From JAIQFV01 sp041494885 (lineage in GTDB: Bacteria > Acidobacteriota > Terriglobia > JAIQFV01): a stretch of 64,000 nt of DNA. Position 1 is the first letter of the stretch. Each line of letters begins with the position of its first letter. The stretch is from the NCBI GenBank assembly GCA_041494885.1, contig JBGQBO010000030.1:1-64000 (forward strand). The letters run 5' to 3'. Of this stretch, positions 8,834 through 17,686 are shown piece by piece. The notes below the pieces were generated by a model. The model was not told where the DNA came from. It saw only the letters and a program-made list of their open reading frames with translations, and made no database searches. Position numbers and translations under genes: made by a program.

Positions 8834-8862
8834 TTGACAATTAGTCAGGTGTGCGCTAGTTT
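8834..8862 (+). promoter_or_regulatory. Promoter of nuoI
   Basis: A perfect -35 TTGACA (8834-8839), a 17-base spacer and a -10 TAGTTT (8857-8862) predict a start site near 8869. This places the first upstream in-frame start (8834) outside the transcript and fixes the nuoI start at 8891. Confidence 0.6.
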
Positions 8863-8890
8863 TACTTTTTTGTATTTCAGGAATTCCGGG

Positions 8891-9421
8891 ATGGAAAACA
8901 AGAAGCCCGGGGAAGGTAGGTTCAGGAGCCGGATGAATATACTGAGAGAGGTCGTTGAGGCGTCGGTTGCCCTGGTCAGGGGTTACGGGATAACCCTCAA
9001 ACACGTGTTCCGGCCTGCCATCACAGAGAACTATCCCGATGTAAAGCCCCGTTTTGAAGAGCGATACCGCGGGATCCACGAACTCCAGCGAGATGAGAAT
9101 GGATTGGAAAAGTGTGTGGCGTGTTTCCTGTGCTCTGCCGCCTGTCCTGCCAATGCCATTTACATCGAGGCTGCTGAGAACACAGACCTGGAAAGGTTCA
9201 GCCAAGCCGAGCGTTACGCCAAGGTGTACAACATTGATTACGGGCGATGTATATTTTGCGGTTTTTGCGTGGAGGCGTGTCCCACGGACGCAGTTACCCA
9301 CGGGCACAAGTTTGAATTTGCAATCTACGATACCAAGGACCTGATTTACACCAAGGACATGCTGCTCGTGCCGAATCCTATGAAGACAAAAGAACACAAG
9401 ACTACGGAAGAGGCGGCCTAA
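8891..9421 (+). CDS. nuoI: NADH-quinone oxidoreductase subunit I-like ferredoxin
   Basis: A 176-residue 2[4Fe-4S] protein of the NuoI type, which relays electrons to the quinone site of complex I at the membrane. Two clusters are seen: CVACFLCSAACP and CIFCGFCVEACP, each CX2CX2CX3CP. The N-terminal amphipathic stretch ('VALVRGYGITLKHVFRP') is also NuoI-like. The start at 8891 has AGGAA seven bases upstream and fits the promoter; an internal ATG at 8933 with AGGAG is the alternative. No other nuo gene is in the window, so it is either a detached complex I gene or an extra copy serving another oxidoreductase. Confidence 0.85.
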   Translation: MENKKPGEGRFRSRMNILREVVEASVALVRGYGITLKHVFRPAITENYPDVKPRFEERYRGIHELQRDENGLEKCVACFLCSAACPANAIYIEAAENTDLERFSQAERYAKVYNIDYGRCIFCGFCVEACPTDAVTHGHKFEFAIYDTKDLIYTKDMLLVPNPMKTKEHKTTEEAA

Positions 9422-9633
9422 GTACACCCCATTCCATAATTCGGTGTCCCATTTGGCGTACGCAAGCTTGCCGCTCCGAGGGAATGCGCGCGAAAAAAAG
9501 CTTCACCCTGTGAAAGCGACAGCAAACTCCCGTACTCCATTGACCGAGGCCAGATTCCGCTGCCATTCGAATTTTGAGGGGAGGAAATAATCAGGAGGGG
9601 CCGTGTTATCTTCTGTGATTGCATCCAAGGTAC

Positions 9634-10165
9634 TTGGCGCCAAGTGGGGGGGGAGCGCCACCTGCCCCCATCTTCACGCCACGGGAGAATAATTCAAAAA
9701 GGTGGTTGCACACGTAAGGCCCCTTACCCCAAAAACTGATAAGGAGCTCTACTCTTGTGAGGGTCTGAGAAAGGCCTCACCCCATCCCGTTTTATTTTGC
9801 TACTAAGACAGTCTTCTCTTGGCGGTTTCGCCACAGGCCTGCTTCGATATCCTAAAAAGCGATGGCGGCAGATGGGGGTAGCGCCACCTGCCGCCGTCCT
9901 TACTGCCTCGCGAGACGATTCCTTCGGGGAAATCGCTCACGCGCAGATCCGAGTCCAGGGAGTAGGATGACCTTTATTCTCTGAGCGTACTGCGTCGCCC
10001 TTGCCTACTCTTGTCTGGTTTCATACCCTACCACTCCCCGCTTCATTTCACTATGAGCTGAAGGAGGGAACAAACTCTGACTCTTTATCAAAGGGCGGCA
10101 GGCGGGGGTAGCGCCACCTGCCGCCATCTTTCTGCCACGCGAGAAAAATTCAAGGAGGAAAGGCT
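9634..10165. repeat. Three tandem copies of a palindromic repeat, about 230-base period
   Basis: Copies begin near 9634, 9864 and 10094. The conserved core AGCGCCACCTGCC starts at 9654, 9880 and 10110, giving spacings of 226 and 230. In copies two and three, GGCGGCAG on the left pairs with CTGCCGCC on the right to make a GC-rich hairpin. Each is followed by a related tail: a 'TGCCxCGCGAGA' block then 'ATTC'. The first copy has a degenerate left arm. Weaker similarity between copies (for example GGCGGTTTCGCCAC and GCTGGTTTCGTCAC) suggests that the whole 230-base unit was duplicated. Confidence 0.65.
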
Positions 10166-10621
10166 CGCGGACAGAAACTCATGAATCAAACACCAAATCT
10201 AATAGCTCAGCCCTAGCCTACCTGACTTCTGACCCAAGGGTGGTATTGTCTGCTCTGTTTCCCGCTGGTTTCGTCACGATCAGATGCCCTTGTCCGCCGG
10301 ACTTCTCTTGCTTCCCTTCGACCGCCTTCAGGTCTAAGAATCCCGCTCTCTCAGCGGGAAATCAAAAATACAAAATGGCTCCGACCGACTCTTTGGAACT
10401 CTACCAAGATCAGTCCTGAAGGATAAACCTTGCGTCCCTTCCGACGATTCCTGGTGTGGAGCTTGGGAAATGTTCAACTGTTCCGTTTTGTAACATAGCA
10501 ACGAAGTGGCCAAACTTTGGGGTTTTCCTAATTTGGTGAAATTACAGGAATAAGCAAACGCCAGAGGGTTTTGAGCGGCTGGGAAGACAACAGGGAGGGG
10601 TGAAATCAGGGAAAAAATTCC

Positions 10622-10650
10622 TTTTTGAAGTCAAGCTGGAGGCGTATAAT
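10622..10650 (+). promoter_or_regulatory. Promoter next to the response regulator start
   Basis: A consensus -10 TATAAT lies at 10645-10650; a weak -35 (TTTTGA, 10623-10628) is 16 bases upstream. Initiation would fall at about 10656-10660, only a few bases before the ATG at 10662, and no Shine-Dalgarno sequence fits, so the mRNA may be leaderless. Confidence 0.45.
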
Positions 10651-10661
10651 CCACGCACTCT

Positions 10662-12038
10662 ATGACAACAGACAAGCATATTCTTATTGTGGATGATGAT
10701 GCGTCGGCACGCGAGATTTTGAGTCTGGTCGTGCAGGAGTGGGGCTATCAGCCTATTGAGGCAAAAGATGGCGAGGAGGCTCTGAAGAGGCTGGAGAAAG
10801 ACCCGGTCTCCGTCGTCCTCACCGACGTGATCATGCCCAAGGTTGGTGGTTTGGAACTTCTCCGACGAATGAAAAGTAACAATCTCAACACCAAGCTCAT
10901 CCTGATCACGGCGGAGGGAACCATAGATCTGGGAGTGGAGGCGATAAAGCTAGGGGCGGTCGACTTCCTGACAAAACCCATCGATTTTAAGAAGCTGAGA
11001 ATTCTCCTCGACAATCTCTATGAGGAGGAAGCCGAAATCGTTGAGCTGGACGATCTCGACAAGCTTCTTCATTCGGAGGGGTCCTTCTATGGGTTCATTG
11101 GGAGAAGCCCGGCAATTAAGTCAATCGTTCGGTTGATTCACGATGTGTCCAGCAAAGATGCGGCCGTCTTGATTACAGGCGAAAGTGGGACGGGGAAGGA
11201 AGTCGTGGCCAATGCTATCCATCAGGCAAGTCCCCGGGCCATGGAACCGTATATCGCCATCAATGCTTCAGCAATCCCTGAAACTCTTATTGAAAGCGAG
11301 ATTTTCGGACACGAGCGCGGGGCGTTTACAGGGGCGGTGGATCGACGGCTTGGCTGTTTTGAGCTCGCCCACAAGGGAACGCTGTTTCTCGATGAGATTG
11401 CAGAAATGCCGTTGAATCTCCAACCCAAGTTGCTCCGGGTGTTGGAAGAGGGGAGTGTCCGCCGGCTGGGGGGGAGAGACCCGATTCCCATTGACGTGCG
11501 GATTATTGCAGCAACCAATCATCGACCTGAAGAGGCTATACAGGACGGGTCGTTGCGCAAGGATCTGTATTACCGGCTGAGTACAGTTCAGGTGGAATTG
11601 CCTCCGCTGGCGCACAGGAGGGAGGACATCCCCCTGCTGGTCCGTCATTTTATCGCGATGTATAACCAGAAGCACCAGGTACAGATCAAATCGATGTCCC
11701 GCCGGACGAAGCAGATCTTTATGAGTTATGCGTGGCCCGGGAATGTGCGCGAGCTTCGCAACGTCATCGAGCGCGCCGTCATCGTGGCCAAATCGGAGTG
11801 GATTGAGCCGCAGGATCTGCCCGCCTACTTGACTCAGTCGACGACGGAGCAGGAGCAAATGATTACGATCCGACCCGGTACCTCTTTCTCCGAGGCCGAA
11901 AGAGAGATTATTCTGCGGACGCTGAAGGCAGTCGATAATAACAAGGCGGAGGCGGCCCGAGTGCTGGGAGTTGATGTCAAAACGATCCGGAACAAGCTGA
12001 AGGCGTATGGAATCGCCGACCTTGAGTCGGCTGTGTGA
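10662..12038 (+). CDS. Sigma-54-dependent response regulator (NtrC/GlrR type)
   Basis: A 458-residue activator of sigma-54 promoters. Receiver domain: residues 5-120, with the acidic cluster D11-D13, phosphoacceptor D55 (VVLTDVIMP) and K105. AAA+ domain: about 145-380, with Walker A GESGTGKE (173-180), the sigma-54 contact loop GAFTGA (220-225) and Walker B LFLDEI (241-246). A Fis-type helix-turn-helix ends the protein ('NKAEAARVLGVDVKTIRNKLKAYG'). The next two genes encode its likely sensor kinase and a lipoprotein, an arrangement like GlrR, GlrK and QseG of enterobacteria. The paralogue identity is inferred from this context only. Confidence 0.9.
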   Translation: MTTDKHILIVDDDASAREILSLVVQEWGYQPIEAKDGEEALKRLEKDPVSVVLTDVIMPKVGGLELLRRMKSNNLNTKLILITAEGTIDLGVEAIKLGAVDFLTKPIDFKKLRILLDNLYEEEAEIVELDDLDKLLHSEGSFYGFIGRSPAIKSIVRLIHDVSSKDAAVLITGESGTGKEVVANAIHQASPRAMEPYIAINASAIPETLIESEIFGHERGAFTGAVDRRLGCFELAHKGTLFLDEIAEMPLNLQPKLLRVLEEGSVRRLGGRDPIPIDVRIIAATNHRPEEAIQDGSLRKDLYYRLSTVQVELPPLAHRREDIPLLVRHFIAMYNQKHQVQIKSMSRRTKQIFMSYAWPGNVRELRNVIERAVIVAKSEWIEPQDLPAYLTQSTTEQEQMITIRPGTSFSEAEREIILRTLKAVDNNKAEAARVLGVDVKTIRNKLKAYGIADLESAV

Positions 12039-12310
12039 TGATTTCACTCGCCGGAGGGGTCGCTCAGGTTTCTGACCTTGCCGGGGATGGAGGGACCGGG
12101 TGGATCCCGTTCACCCTGGATCGGGCTGAGGACCGCGAGGTCCTCCTTCCGGTGGTCTCAGCATCAGGATCTTATGCCTTCATGATTCCCTGTGGATGCT
12201 TGGAGACTTTAGTGGACGCGGGGTAACCCTCAGGGAGACATCCCGATTTCCCCAAGGCACAATTTTCAGTTCCGGTTGTTTTTATCGACCCGGGTCAAGC
12301 GATCAAATCC

Positions 12311-13864
12311 ATGAAAATCCGGACTCAGATTTCGCTGGGATACCTTAGTCTGGTTATCCTGATTGTGGCGGTGACGCTCTATTTGATGGCTGAAATCCGA
12401 TTGCTGAATCGGACGAGCAGAGACCTGTCCAATGTCGATTTTCGCGCACGCACGGAAGAAGAGGAACAGGGACGGCTCATTGAAGACATTTTCCTTTTTG
12501 ACCAAAAGTATCTGGTGACGCAGGATCCGGACTATTTGGAGCGGATGGTCAACTTGGAGAAGCAATATGATTCGAGCTTCGCTCGTCTGGATCGCTTGCT
12601 GGTAACCTCCTCGGAACGGGCCATCGCCGGTGAGATCGAAAAAACCTACCTGGCTTACAAGGACGTTTTCAATCGCCGAATGGCGTCGGAGGGAGCTCTC
12701 CCCACCGAGGATCTGATTTCCCTCGAAAACCACAAGTATGATCTGACGCAGACCTTGAAACGCCAGTACCTGGAATTGGAGCAATCCACCGTCGAGGTCA
12801 TGCAGAAGCGCCTGCTGTATTCTGAGAATGTTCGACGACTGGCGCGTCAGATTACGTTGACCGCCGGAATATCCTCAATCGCCCTGGCCGTTGGTCTCAG
12901 TCTGTTCCTGGCCCGAAGGATTTCCAAGCCTCTTCTGAAGCTGATCGCAGGAACTCGGATGATTGCGGCGGGCAAGTTTCGAACCTTGATCCATCTCAAT
13001 CGTCGCGATGAATTTGGAGAGCTTGCCCAGGCGTTTAATTCCATGGCGAAGCAACTGGGAGAGCTTGATGAATTGAAAAAGGGATTTGTCTCTCACGTCT
13101 CGCATGAGCTGAGATCCCCCCTGGCCTCCATGCTGGCCACCAATGATCTGCTGCTGAGTGAGGCCATCGGGTCCCTCAATGAAAAACAGAAACGACTGCT
13201 GACCATAAGCCGAGAGAAATCAGAGATGCTTTCCCGCAGGATCAATGACCTGCTGGACCTCTCGCGCATTGAAGCGCGCGCCATGGAGTATCAACTGGAG
13301 CCGTCCGACGTTTCGTCAATTCTAAAATCCGCAATCGAGAGCGCATCGCCCTTGCTCCGTGAGAAGAATCTTTGTATCGTGACGGAATGCGGCGCGGAGA
13401 ATTCGCAGGCCACCATCGATTCTCGTCGAATCACCCAGGTTGTGGAGAATCTATTGAGTAATGCGATCAAGTTCTCCCGCGAGAATACGACGATTCGGGT
13501 GGGTTGCCACCGGACGTTGGGTCAACAACTCGTTCCGGTTTTTGAAACCTGGAATGGGAACGATCGTGTCTCCTCCACCTGCGATCCGGGGGAGGAGTAT
13601 GTTGTCATTAACGTCGAAGACGAGGGGATTGGGATTCCCGCGGGGGAAACGATGAAGGTTTTTGAAAAGTTCTACCAGGCCGGTCATGGGAATGAGACTT
13701 CGAGAACGGGAACGGGGTTGGGTTTGGCCATCTGCCAGAGTATCATTGAAGCTCATAACGGTGTGATTTGGGTGGAGAGCAAGCTGGGACAGGGAAGCCA
13801 ATTTCATTTTGCCCTGCCCACCTCTCTGCCCCGTGGGTTGAGGAAATCAAGTCAAGTGGTTTGA
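12311..13864 (+). CDS. Membrane sensor histidine kinase (GlrK-like)
   Basis: A 517-residue two-component sensor. TM1 is at about 7-28 and TM2 at about 181-201; the roughly 150-residue periplasmic part is charged and helical, as in four-helix-bundle sensors. A HAMP linker (201-253) leads to the HisKA box SHVSHELRSPLASM with H265 as phosphoacceptor. The ATPase domain shows the N box (ENLLSNAIKFS), G1 (DEGIGIP) and G2 (GTGLGLAI). No clear Shine-Dalgarno sequence precedes the ATG; a 272-base gap without a recognisable gene separates it from the regulator. It should phosphorylate the upstream response regulator. Confidence 0.9.
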   Translation: MKIRTQISLGYLSLVILIVAVTLYLMAEIRLLNRTSRDLSNVDFRARTEEEEQGRLIEDIFLFDQKYLVTQDPDYLERMVNLEKQYDSSFARLDRLLVTSSERAIAGEIEKTYLAYKDVFNRRMASEGALPTEDLISLENHKYDLTQTLKRQYLELEQSTVEVMQKRLLYSENVRRLARQITLTAGISSIALAVGLSLFLARRISKPLLKLIAGTRMIAAGKFRTLIHLNRRDEFGELAQAFNSMAKQLGELDELKKGFVSHVSHELRSPLASMLATNDLLLSEAIGSLNEKQKRLLTISREKSEMLSRRINDLLDLSRIEARAMEYQLEPSDVSSILKSAIESASPLLREKNLCIVTECGAENSQATIDSRRITQVVENLLSNAIKFSRENTTIRVGCHRTLGQQLVPVFETWNGNDRVSSTCDPGEEYVVINVEDEGIGIPAGETMKVFEKFYQAGHGNETSRTGTGLGLAICQSIIEAHNGVIWVESKLGQGSQFHFALPTSLPRGLRKSSQVV

Positions 13865-13957
13865 AAGAGTTCATGGCGACTTGAGACACTCTCGTGTATC
13901 TCGCTATCTTTCAACGATTACAAGCATGACATTTTCCGGAATGGAAAAGGTGACTGA

Positions 13958-14620
13958 ATGATTTCCAAGGGCAGATGGAGATGGATGATCCTCGGGGTGA
14001 TCCCCTCCTTGATGGTGACCATGGCCGCCTGTGGGAAAAAGGCGCATGTGAAGTCTCCCACGTACTCGATTCGCCAGCATGAGCAAATGATTGCGAATGT
14101 GAATCGGCTGGCGGCACAAAACCGCTTTTCCGAAGCCATGACCTCCTGCCAGGATTTTCTCCATCAGTATTCCCAAAGCCCGGTTTTGGACCACGCCTTG
14201 TTTCAGTGCGGGCTCCTCTACGCATCGGAGCAGAATCCACAGAAAGACTACAGTCAGTCTGTGGCTTTGCTGACGCGCATTCCGGCGGAGATTCCCATGA
14301 GCCTCTACGCCACGAACGCCGGCATCGTGGCGAATCTGGTGAATTTACTCGATCACCTCCAGAGAACAAGTGCCAAGCAGGCGGAGATGATCAGCGCCCT
14401 TCAAGCCTCTGAATCGCATTTGGAGGAGACACTGAGCCAGTTGCAGGATTCCTATGACAAGCAAAAGGAGACCGCCGGCGCACTCCAGAACACCGATACT
14501 CGCCAGAAGCAGACGATCAAAGAACTCCAAGCCGCGCAGGCCCAACAGGCGCTGATCATCAAAGAGCTTCAGAGTGAGATTGAAAAAATGAAGCGGATTG
14601 ATTTAAGGAAGCGGCCATAG
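13958..14620 (+). CDS. Coiled-coil lipoprotein (QseG-like)
   Basis: A 220-residue lipoprotein. The signal peptide ends in a lipobox-like TMAAC, giving Cys25 as the lipidated residue. Residues about 35-130 are helical with TPR-like features; about 132-215 form a long coiled coil rich in Gln, Glu and Lys ('SALQASESHLEETLSQLQ'). In enterobacteria QseG, an outer-membrane lipoprotein encoded beside GlrK, activates that kinase. The position after the kinase, the lipid anchor and the fold suggest the same role here, by inference. The start follows AAGGTGA. Confidence 0.7.
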   Translation: MISKGRWRWMILGVIPSLMVTMAACGKKAHVKSPTYSIRQHEQMIANVNRLAAQNRFSEAMTSCQDFLHQYSQSPVLDHALFQCGLLYASEQNPQKDYSQSVALLTRIPAEIPMSLYATNAGIVANLVNLLDHLQRTSAKQAEMISALQASESHLEETLSQLQDSYDKQKETAGALQNTDTRQKQTIKELQAAQAQQALIIKELQSEIEKMKRIDLRKRP

Positions 14621-15164
14621 AGGGAGGGAGTGAGGACAGACGACCGCCACACCCATCGAAAATGACGGCCTTCACCTCCTTTCGCGATCCAATAGGGATA
14701 CAATCTTTGCTTTGCCCCCAGGAATCCAACGGCGAGGGATCAAACCCATAGAGTGCACGAGCGAATTCCGGAGAGCCCCGATCGCTCGGGTGCTGCTCTT
14801 CCGTTTCATCCTACGGCTGTGACGCGAGTGAATGACCTCACATTAAAAGGATAGCCCCAGACGCCCTCGATGTCGGGTTCTTGTTGGGAGCAAGTATCAT
14901 CAATCGGGAACCGCCGACTAGGATTCAGCCGCGGTGGTCGGAGGGGAAGTGTTCGAATTCTCAGTCTGGGAGGCGCGAGGCTTGTCAATGCCGAGACATT
15001 GGCTGAGCGCCTAAAGGGTGTTGACTGGAGGTTCTTCGGGGCAACCGGCTGTTGCAACTCACCAACTTTTGGAACAACGCCCGCCGGAGGGGGGAGTGAA
15101 AGGAAGATATGAAGAGAGATAACGACCTTGTCACCCCGCCCTCCGTTTCCAACACCTGCATGAA
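14621..15164. other. Intergenic region, 544 bases, no gene seen
   Basis: This lies between two convergent genes. The short frames on both strands lack motifs and ribosome binding sites. A small dyad (CCCGA/TCGGG, near 14777-14791) is present without a T-run. I see no terminator or RNA gene that I can support. Confidence 0.5.
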
Positions 15165-15881
15165 CTACTTCTTTGCGCTCATAATCTCCGGGTTCTCAAG
15201 AAGGTGAACTTCGACACGGCGATTCTCTGCGCGCCCGGAGCGTGACGTGTTGGGTTCAACCGGCTTGCTCGCACCCAGCCCCACAATGAACAATCGATAC
15301 AATGGGATGTCGTATTTCTCCGCGAGATAGCGGACGACAGACTCGGCACGCTTTTGGCTCAGGTCGTAGTTATAGTCCTTGTTGCCCACAGAGTCCGTGT
15401 AACCCTCAATCTGGACAATGTACGCGTTGCGGTCTTTGATCTTGGACGCGAGCTCATCCAGAGACGTTGTCTCCTTCTCTTTCAGCTTGAACTGATTAAA
15501 TGGAAAGTTGAGAGTGACCGTTTCCGTCTGCTTGTAGTTGTCGATATTCCCAAGCTTGCTTTCAACGCCCGTCAACTGGCCTTTCAGGTCGTTTGCCATT
15601 GACTGTGCGGTTTCAGCTTTCTTATCAGCGGTCATGGCCTTTTCGTCGGCAGCATCTGCTTTGCCGCTGGCCGTTTGGATCCCCTGTTGTGCCCGGGAGT
15701 CGACGTCTTTGATGTCATTTGAATTCTTACGGGCTAAATCGCTGAGTTCAGTGACCTTCCCCGTCAAGGGGTCGATCTGCTGCCTTACATATTTCTTCGT
15801 TGCGCATCCGCTTGCGAGCAACAGTACCGAAGTGACTGCTGCCAGCAATAGCATTGTTTTGAATGTCTTGGTGCTTACCAT
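15165..15881 (-). CDS. OmpA/Pal-family lipoprotein
   Basis: A 238-residue envelope protein. The signal peptide ends in the lipobox LASGC (Cys26). Residues 30-115 are an Ala/Asp/Lys-rich coiled coil ('TASGKADAADEKAMTADKKAETAQ'), and 120-230 form an OmpA C-terminal peptidoglycan-binding domain: 'YIVQIEGYTDSVGNKDYNYDLS' region, 'LSQKRAESVVRYL' and 'GRAENRRVEVHL', including the Asp and Arg that bind diaminopimelate in this family. It probably tethers the outer membrane to peptidoglycan. The Shine-Dalgarno sequence is near perfect (TAAGGAGG). A candidate promoter, TTGAAC-16-TATCCT, lies about 110-140 bases upstream. Confidence 0.88.
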   Translation of the reverse strand: MVSTKTFKTMLLLAAVTSVLLLASGCATKKYVRQQIDPLTGKVTELSDLARKNSNDIKDVDSRAQQGIQTASGKADAADEKAMTADKKAETAQSMANDLKGQLTGVESKLGNIDNYKQTETVTLNFPFNQFKLKEKETTSLDELASKIKDRNAYIVQIEGYTDSVGNKDYNYDLSQKRAESVVRYLAEKYDIPLYRLFIVGLGASKPVEPNTSRSGRAENRRVEVHLLENPEIMSAKK

Positions 15882-16068
15882 GTTTTTTCCTCCTTAAATG
15901 TGCTTTCGTTTGATTAGCTATTTCATCAAGCCTAATGAATTCCGCCATGTGATCTCCAGGGGCTAAGGAGGCGGCTCACTCAACTGGTACCGAGGATATT
16001 GCGGCCCCTGTCAGGTTCAAAAAAAATCGTCTCTCAAAAGTGCAAGCAACCTAATTCCCCGTGGTCGC

Positions 16069-16734
16069 TCATGACGCTTTGACACTGGATGGCTCCTTCA
16101 AGGTGAATCGCAATAGCGTTTCCGAAGGAATGGTCACCTCATATCCACGGATTAAGGCCTTGGTTCCGAGACCTGCTCCAAGTCCAACGGGACCCCCAAT
16201 GGCCAGGCCTTTGGCTCCGCCTGCAATCGCGCCAATTCCTGCGCCTGTCCCTGCACCACCTCCCAGCAAGGCCAGATTTCGGTTGCGGTTGGGCTTTCCC
16301 AGACGGCTGACGGAATTAGTTGCGAGTTCCAACTTTCTTCCGCTCTTTAATTCTATGGTCTCGAGCCGCAACGAAATATAGGAACGCCCTTTCAATCTCC
16401 CCGATTCCTTGACGGATGTCACCACGCCGAAAGCTGTCGAATCCCGAGGCACGATCTCAATTCCATCCACTTGGATGGGGTGTTCAATAGAGGCGGCAAA
16501 CTGGTCTCCAACCTGGCTGCTCTTTGTACTGAGTGTGGTCAGCAATCGCACTTCGATCTGAGTACCCTCCGGAATAATGACAGGAGATATCTTTTCATCA
16601 GGGTGCTCCGCTCTCATGTTCTCAGTCCGGGTACTGGCACTAGCACTGTTTCCTTGCCATTTGGATGAAATCAGATACCCGGAACTGCCAAGCAAAACTA
16701 TCAAAGCGAGAAGGACGGATACGCGTTTCAGCAT
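16069..16734 (-). CDS. Secreted/anchored protein with glycine zipper
   Basis: A 221-residue protein with an N-terminal hydrophobic segment (residues 4-23) that is a signal peptide or anchor. The middle part ('IPEGTQIEVRLLTTLSTKSSQVGDQF' and 'GRLKGRSYISLRLETI') is beta-rich; the C-terminal third has a Gly-rich zipper ('GAGTGAGIGAIAGGAKGLAIGG') and ends 'IPSETLLRFTLKEP'. Proteins of this architecture recur in Acidobacteriota genomes; the function is unknown. The Shine-Dalgarno sequence is strong (AAAGGAGGTC). Confidence 0.75.
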   Translation of the reverse strand: MLKRVSVLLALIVLLGSSGYLISSKWQGNSASASTRTENMRAEHPDEKISPVIIPEGTQIEVRLLTTLSTKSSQVGDQFAASIEHPIQVDGIEIVPRDSTAFGVVTSVKESGRLKGRSYISLRLETIELKSGRKLELATNSVSRLGKPNRNRNLALLGGGAGTGAGIGAIAGGAKGLAIGGPVGLGAGLGTKALIRGYEVTIPSETLLRFTLKEPSSVKAS

Positions 16735-16947
16735 CCTTGACCTCCTTTCTCAGCCTATTAGGAACACCATTGAATAGAGCATCTCCGGTGCCAAAACGCA
16801 ATTTCTATTAACCACATGAAAAGGAATGGGTTGCTTGAGAGGTGGAATGACACAATCGCGCAATGTAGCGAGGGAAGGGAAAAATTCCCGTAAGTTAAGT
16901 GATTCGACAGTGGTGATTGACAGAAGGAGGAACAGGCGAGGAGAAGC

Positions 16948-17559
16948 TTAGATTCTTGTTGTCTTTGAGCCGCGAAGGAGCTCTAAAAACTCAAGCCGGG
17001 TTTGCCCCTCTTGCCTAAATGCTCCTAGCATGGAACTGGTCGTGGCTACGGAGTTTTGCTTTTCGACCCCACGCATGATCATGCAAAGATGCTGGGCTTC
17101 AATTACTACACCAACTCCAACAGGATTGATGGCTTCGTTAATGGTTTCTGCGACTTGGCAGGTCAGTCTTTCCTGGATTTGGAGCCGGCGGGCGAACATA
17201 TCCACCAGCCGTGCAATTTTGCTGAGGCCGATAACCTTTTCATTGGGAATGTAGGCCACGTGGCATTTGCCAAAGAAGGGGAGCATGTGATGCTCACATA
17301 AGCTGAAAAGATCGATATCCCGTACGATCACCATTTCATCGTATTGGACCGAATAAAGGGCGTTGTTCAAGACCCGCTTGGGATCCAACTGATAGCCCCG
17401 AGTCAAATAATTTAGGGCTTTGGCCAGCCGCCTGGGTGTTTCGACGAGCCCTTCCCGCCCAGGGTCTTCTCCAATTCGAATCAGAACCTCCCGGATCAAT
17501 TCATCAAGCGAAGCTTCCTGCAGAGCCTTTACGGGATGGGTCAACGTGGATTCAGACAT
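16948..17559 (-). CDS. folE: GTP cyclohydrolase I
   Basis: Converts GTP to 7,8-dihydroneopterin triphosphate, the first step of folate and pterin biosynthesis. The zinc ligands are C88 and H91 (in SLCEHHMLPFFGK) and C159 (AQHLCMIMRG). 'EGLVETPRRLAKAL' and 'GLSKIARLVDMFARRLQIQERL' are family signatures. It is 203 residues, the usual size, and intact. It stands between the glycine-zipper gene and the ISC locus, separated from the latter by that locus's terminator. Confidence 0.96.
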   Translation of the reverse strand: MSESTLTHPVKALQEASLDELIREVLIRIGEDPGREGLVETPRRLAKALNYLTRGYQLDPKRVLNNALYSVQYDEMVIVRDIDLFSLCEHHMLPFFGKCHVAYIPNEKVIGLSKIARLVDMFARRLQIQERLTCQVAETINEAINPVGVGVVIEAQHLCMIMRGVEKQNSVATTSSMLGAFRQEGQTRLEFLELLRGSKTTRI

Positions 17560-17629
17560 GAAGTTTTGCCTTTGTGGGTGATCGCTGTATAGACCAAAGA
17601 TAGCACACCCAATGGATGAAGTCCTATGC

Positions 17630-17660
17630 TAAAAAAATGCCCGAGTTCGTACTCGGGCAT
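17630..17660 (-). terminator. Rho-independent terminator of the leftward isc operon
   Basis: ATGCCCGAGT (17637-17646) and ACTCGGGCAT (17651-17660) form a perfect 10-base stem with a 4-base loop. Read on the minus strand, the stem is followed by seven T residues (17637-17630 region). It ends the merR-iscS-iscU-nfu transcript just before folE. Confidence 0.88.
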
Positions 17661-17686
17661 GATGTGCAGAGTATCCTCCAGATCCG

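Larger units (their letters stand above)
9422..10661. other. 1.24-kb gene-free region with tandem palindromic repeats
   Basis: No open frame here has a plausible start, motif or ribosome binding site. The region holds the three-copy repeat array described separately, a small 7-base stem (TCCCGCT/AGCGGGA near 10341-10359), and, at its right edge, the promoter of the sigma-54 regulator gene. It could also hide a small RNA, but nothing specific is recognisable. Confidence 0.6.

Noticed and set aside
11268..12047. A 259-codon minus-strand open frame
   Set aside because: Antisense to the AAA+ and Fis domains of the response regulator; no recognisable domain.
12035..12226. A 63-codon frame between response regulator and kinase
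   Set aside because: It overlaps the regulator stop codon and begins with GTG, but has no motif, no signal and no similarity that I recognise; treated as chance.
14870..15112. An 80-codon plus-strand frame in the gap before the OmpA-like gene
   Set aside because: Composition is Gly/Arg-rich as expected of non-coding GC-rich DNA, with no ribosome binding site.
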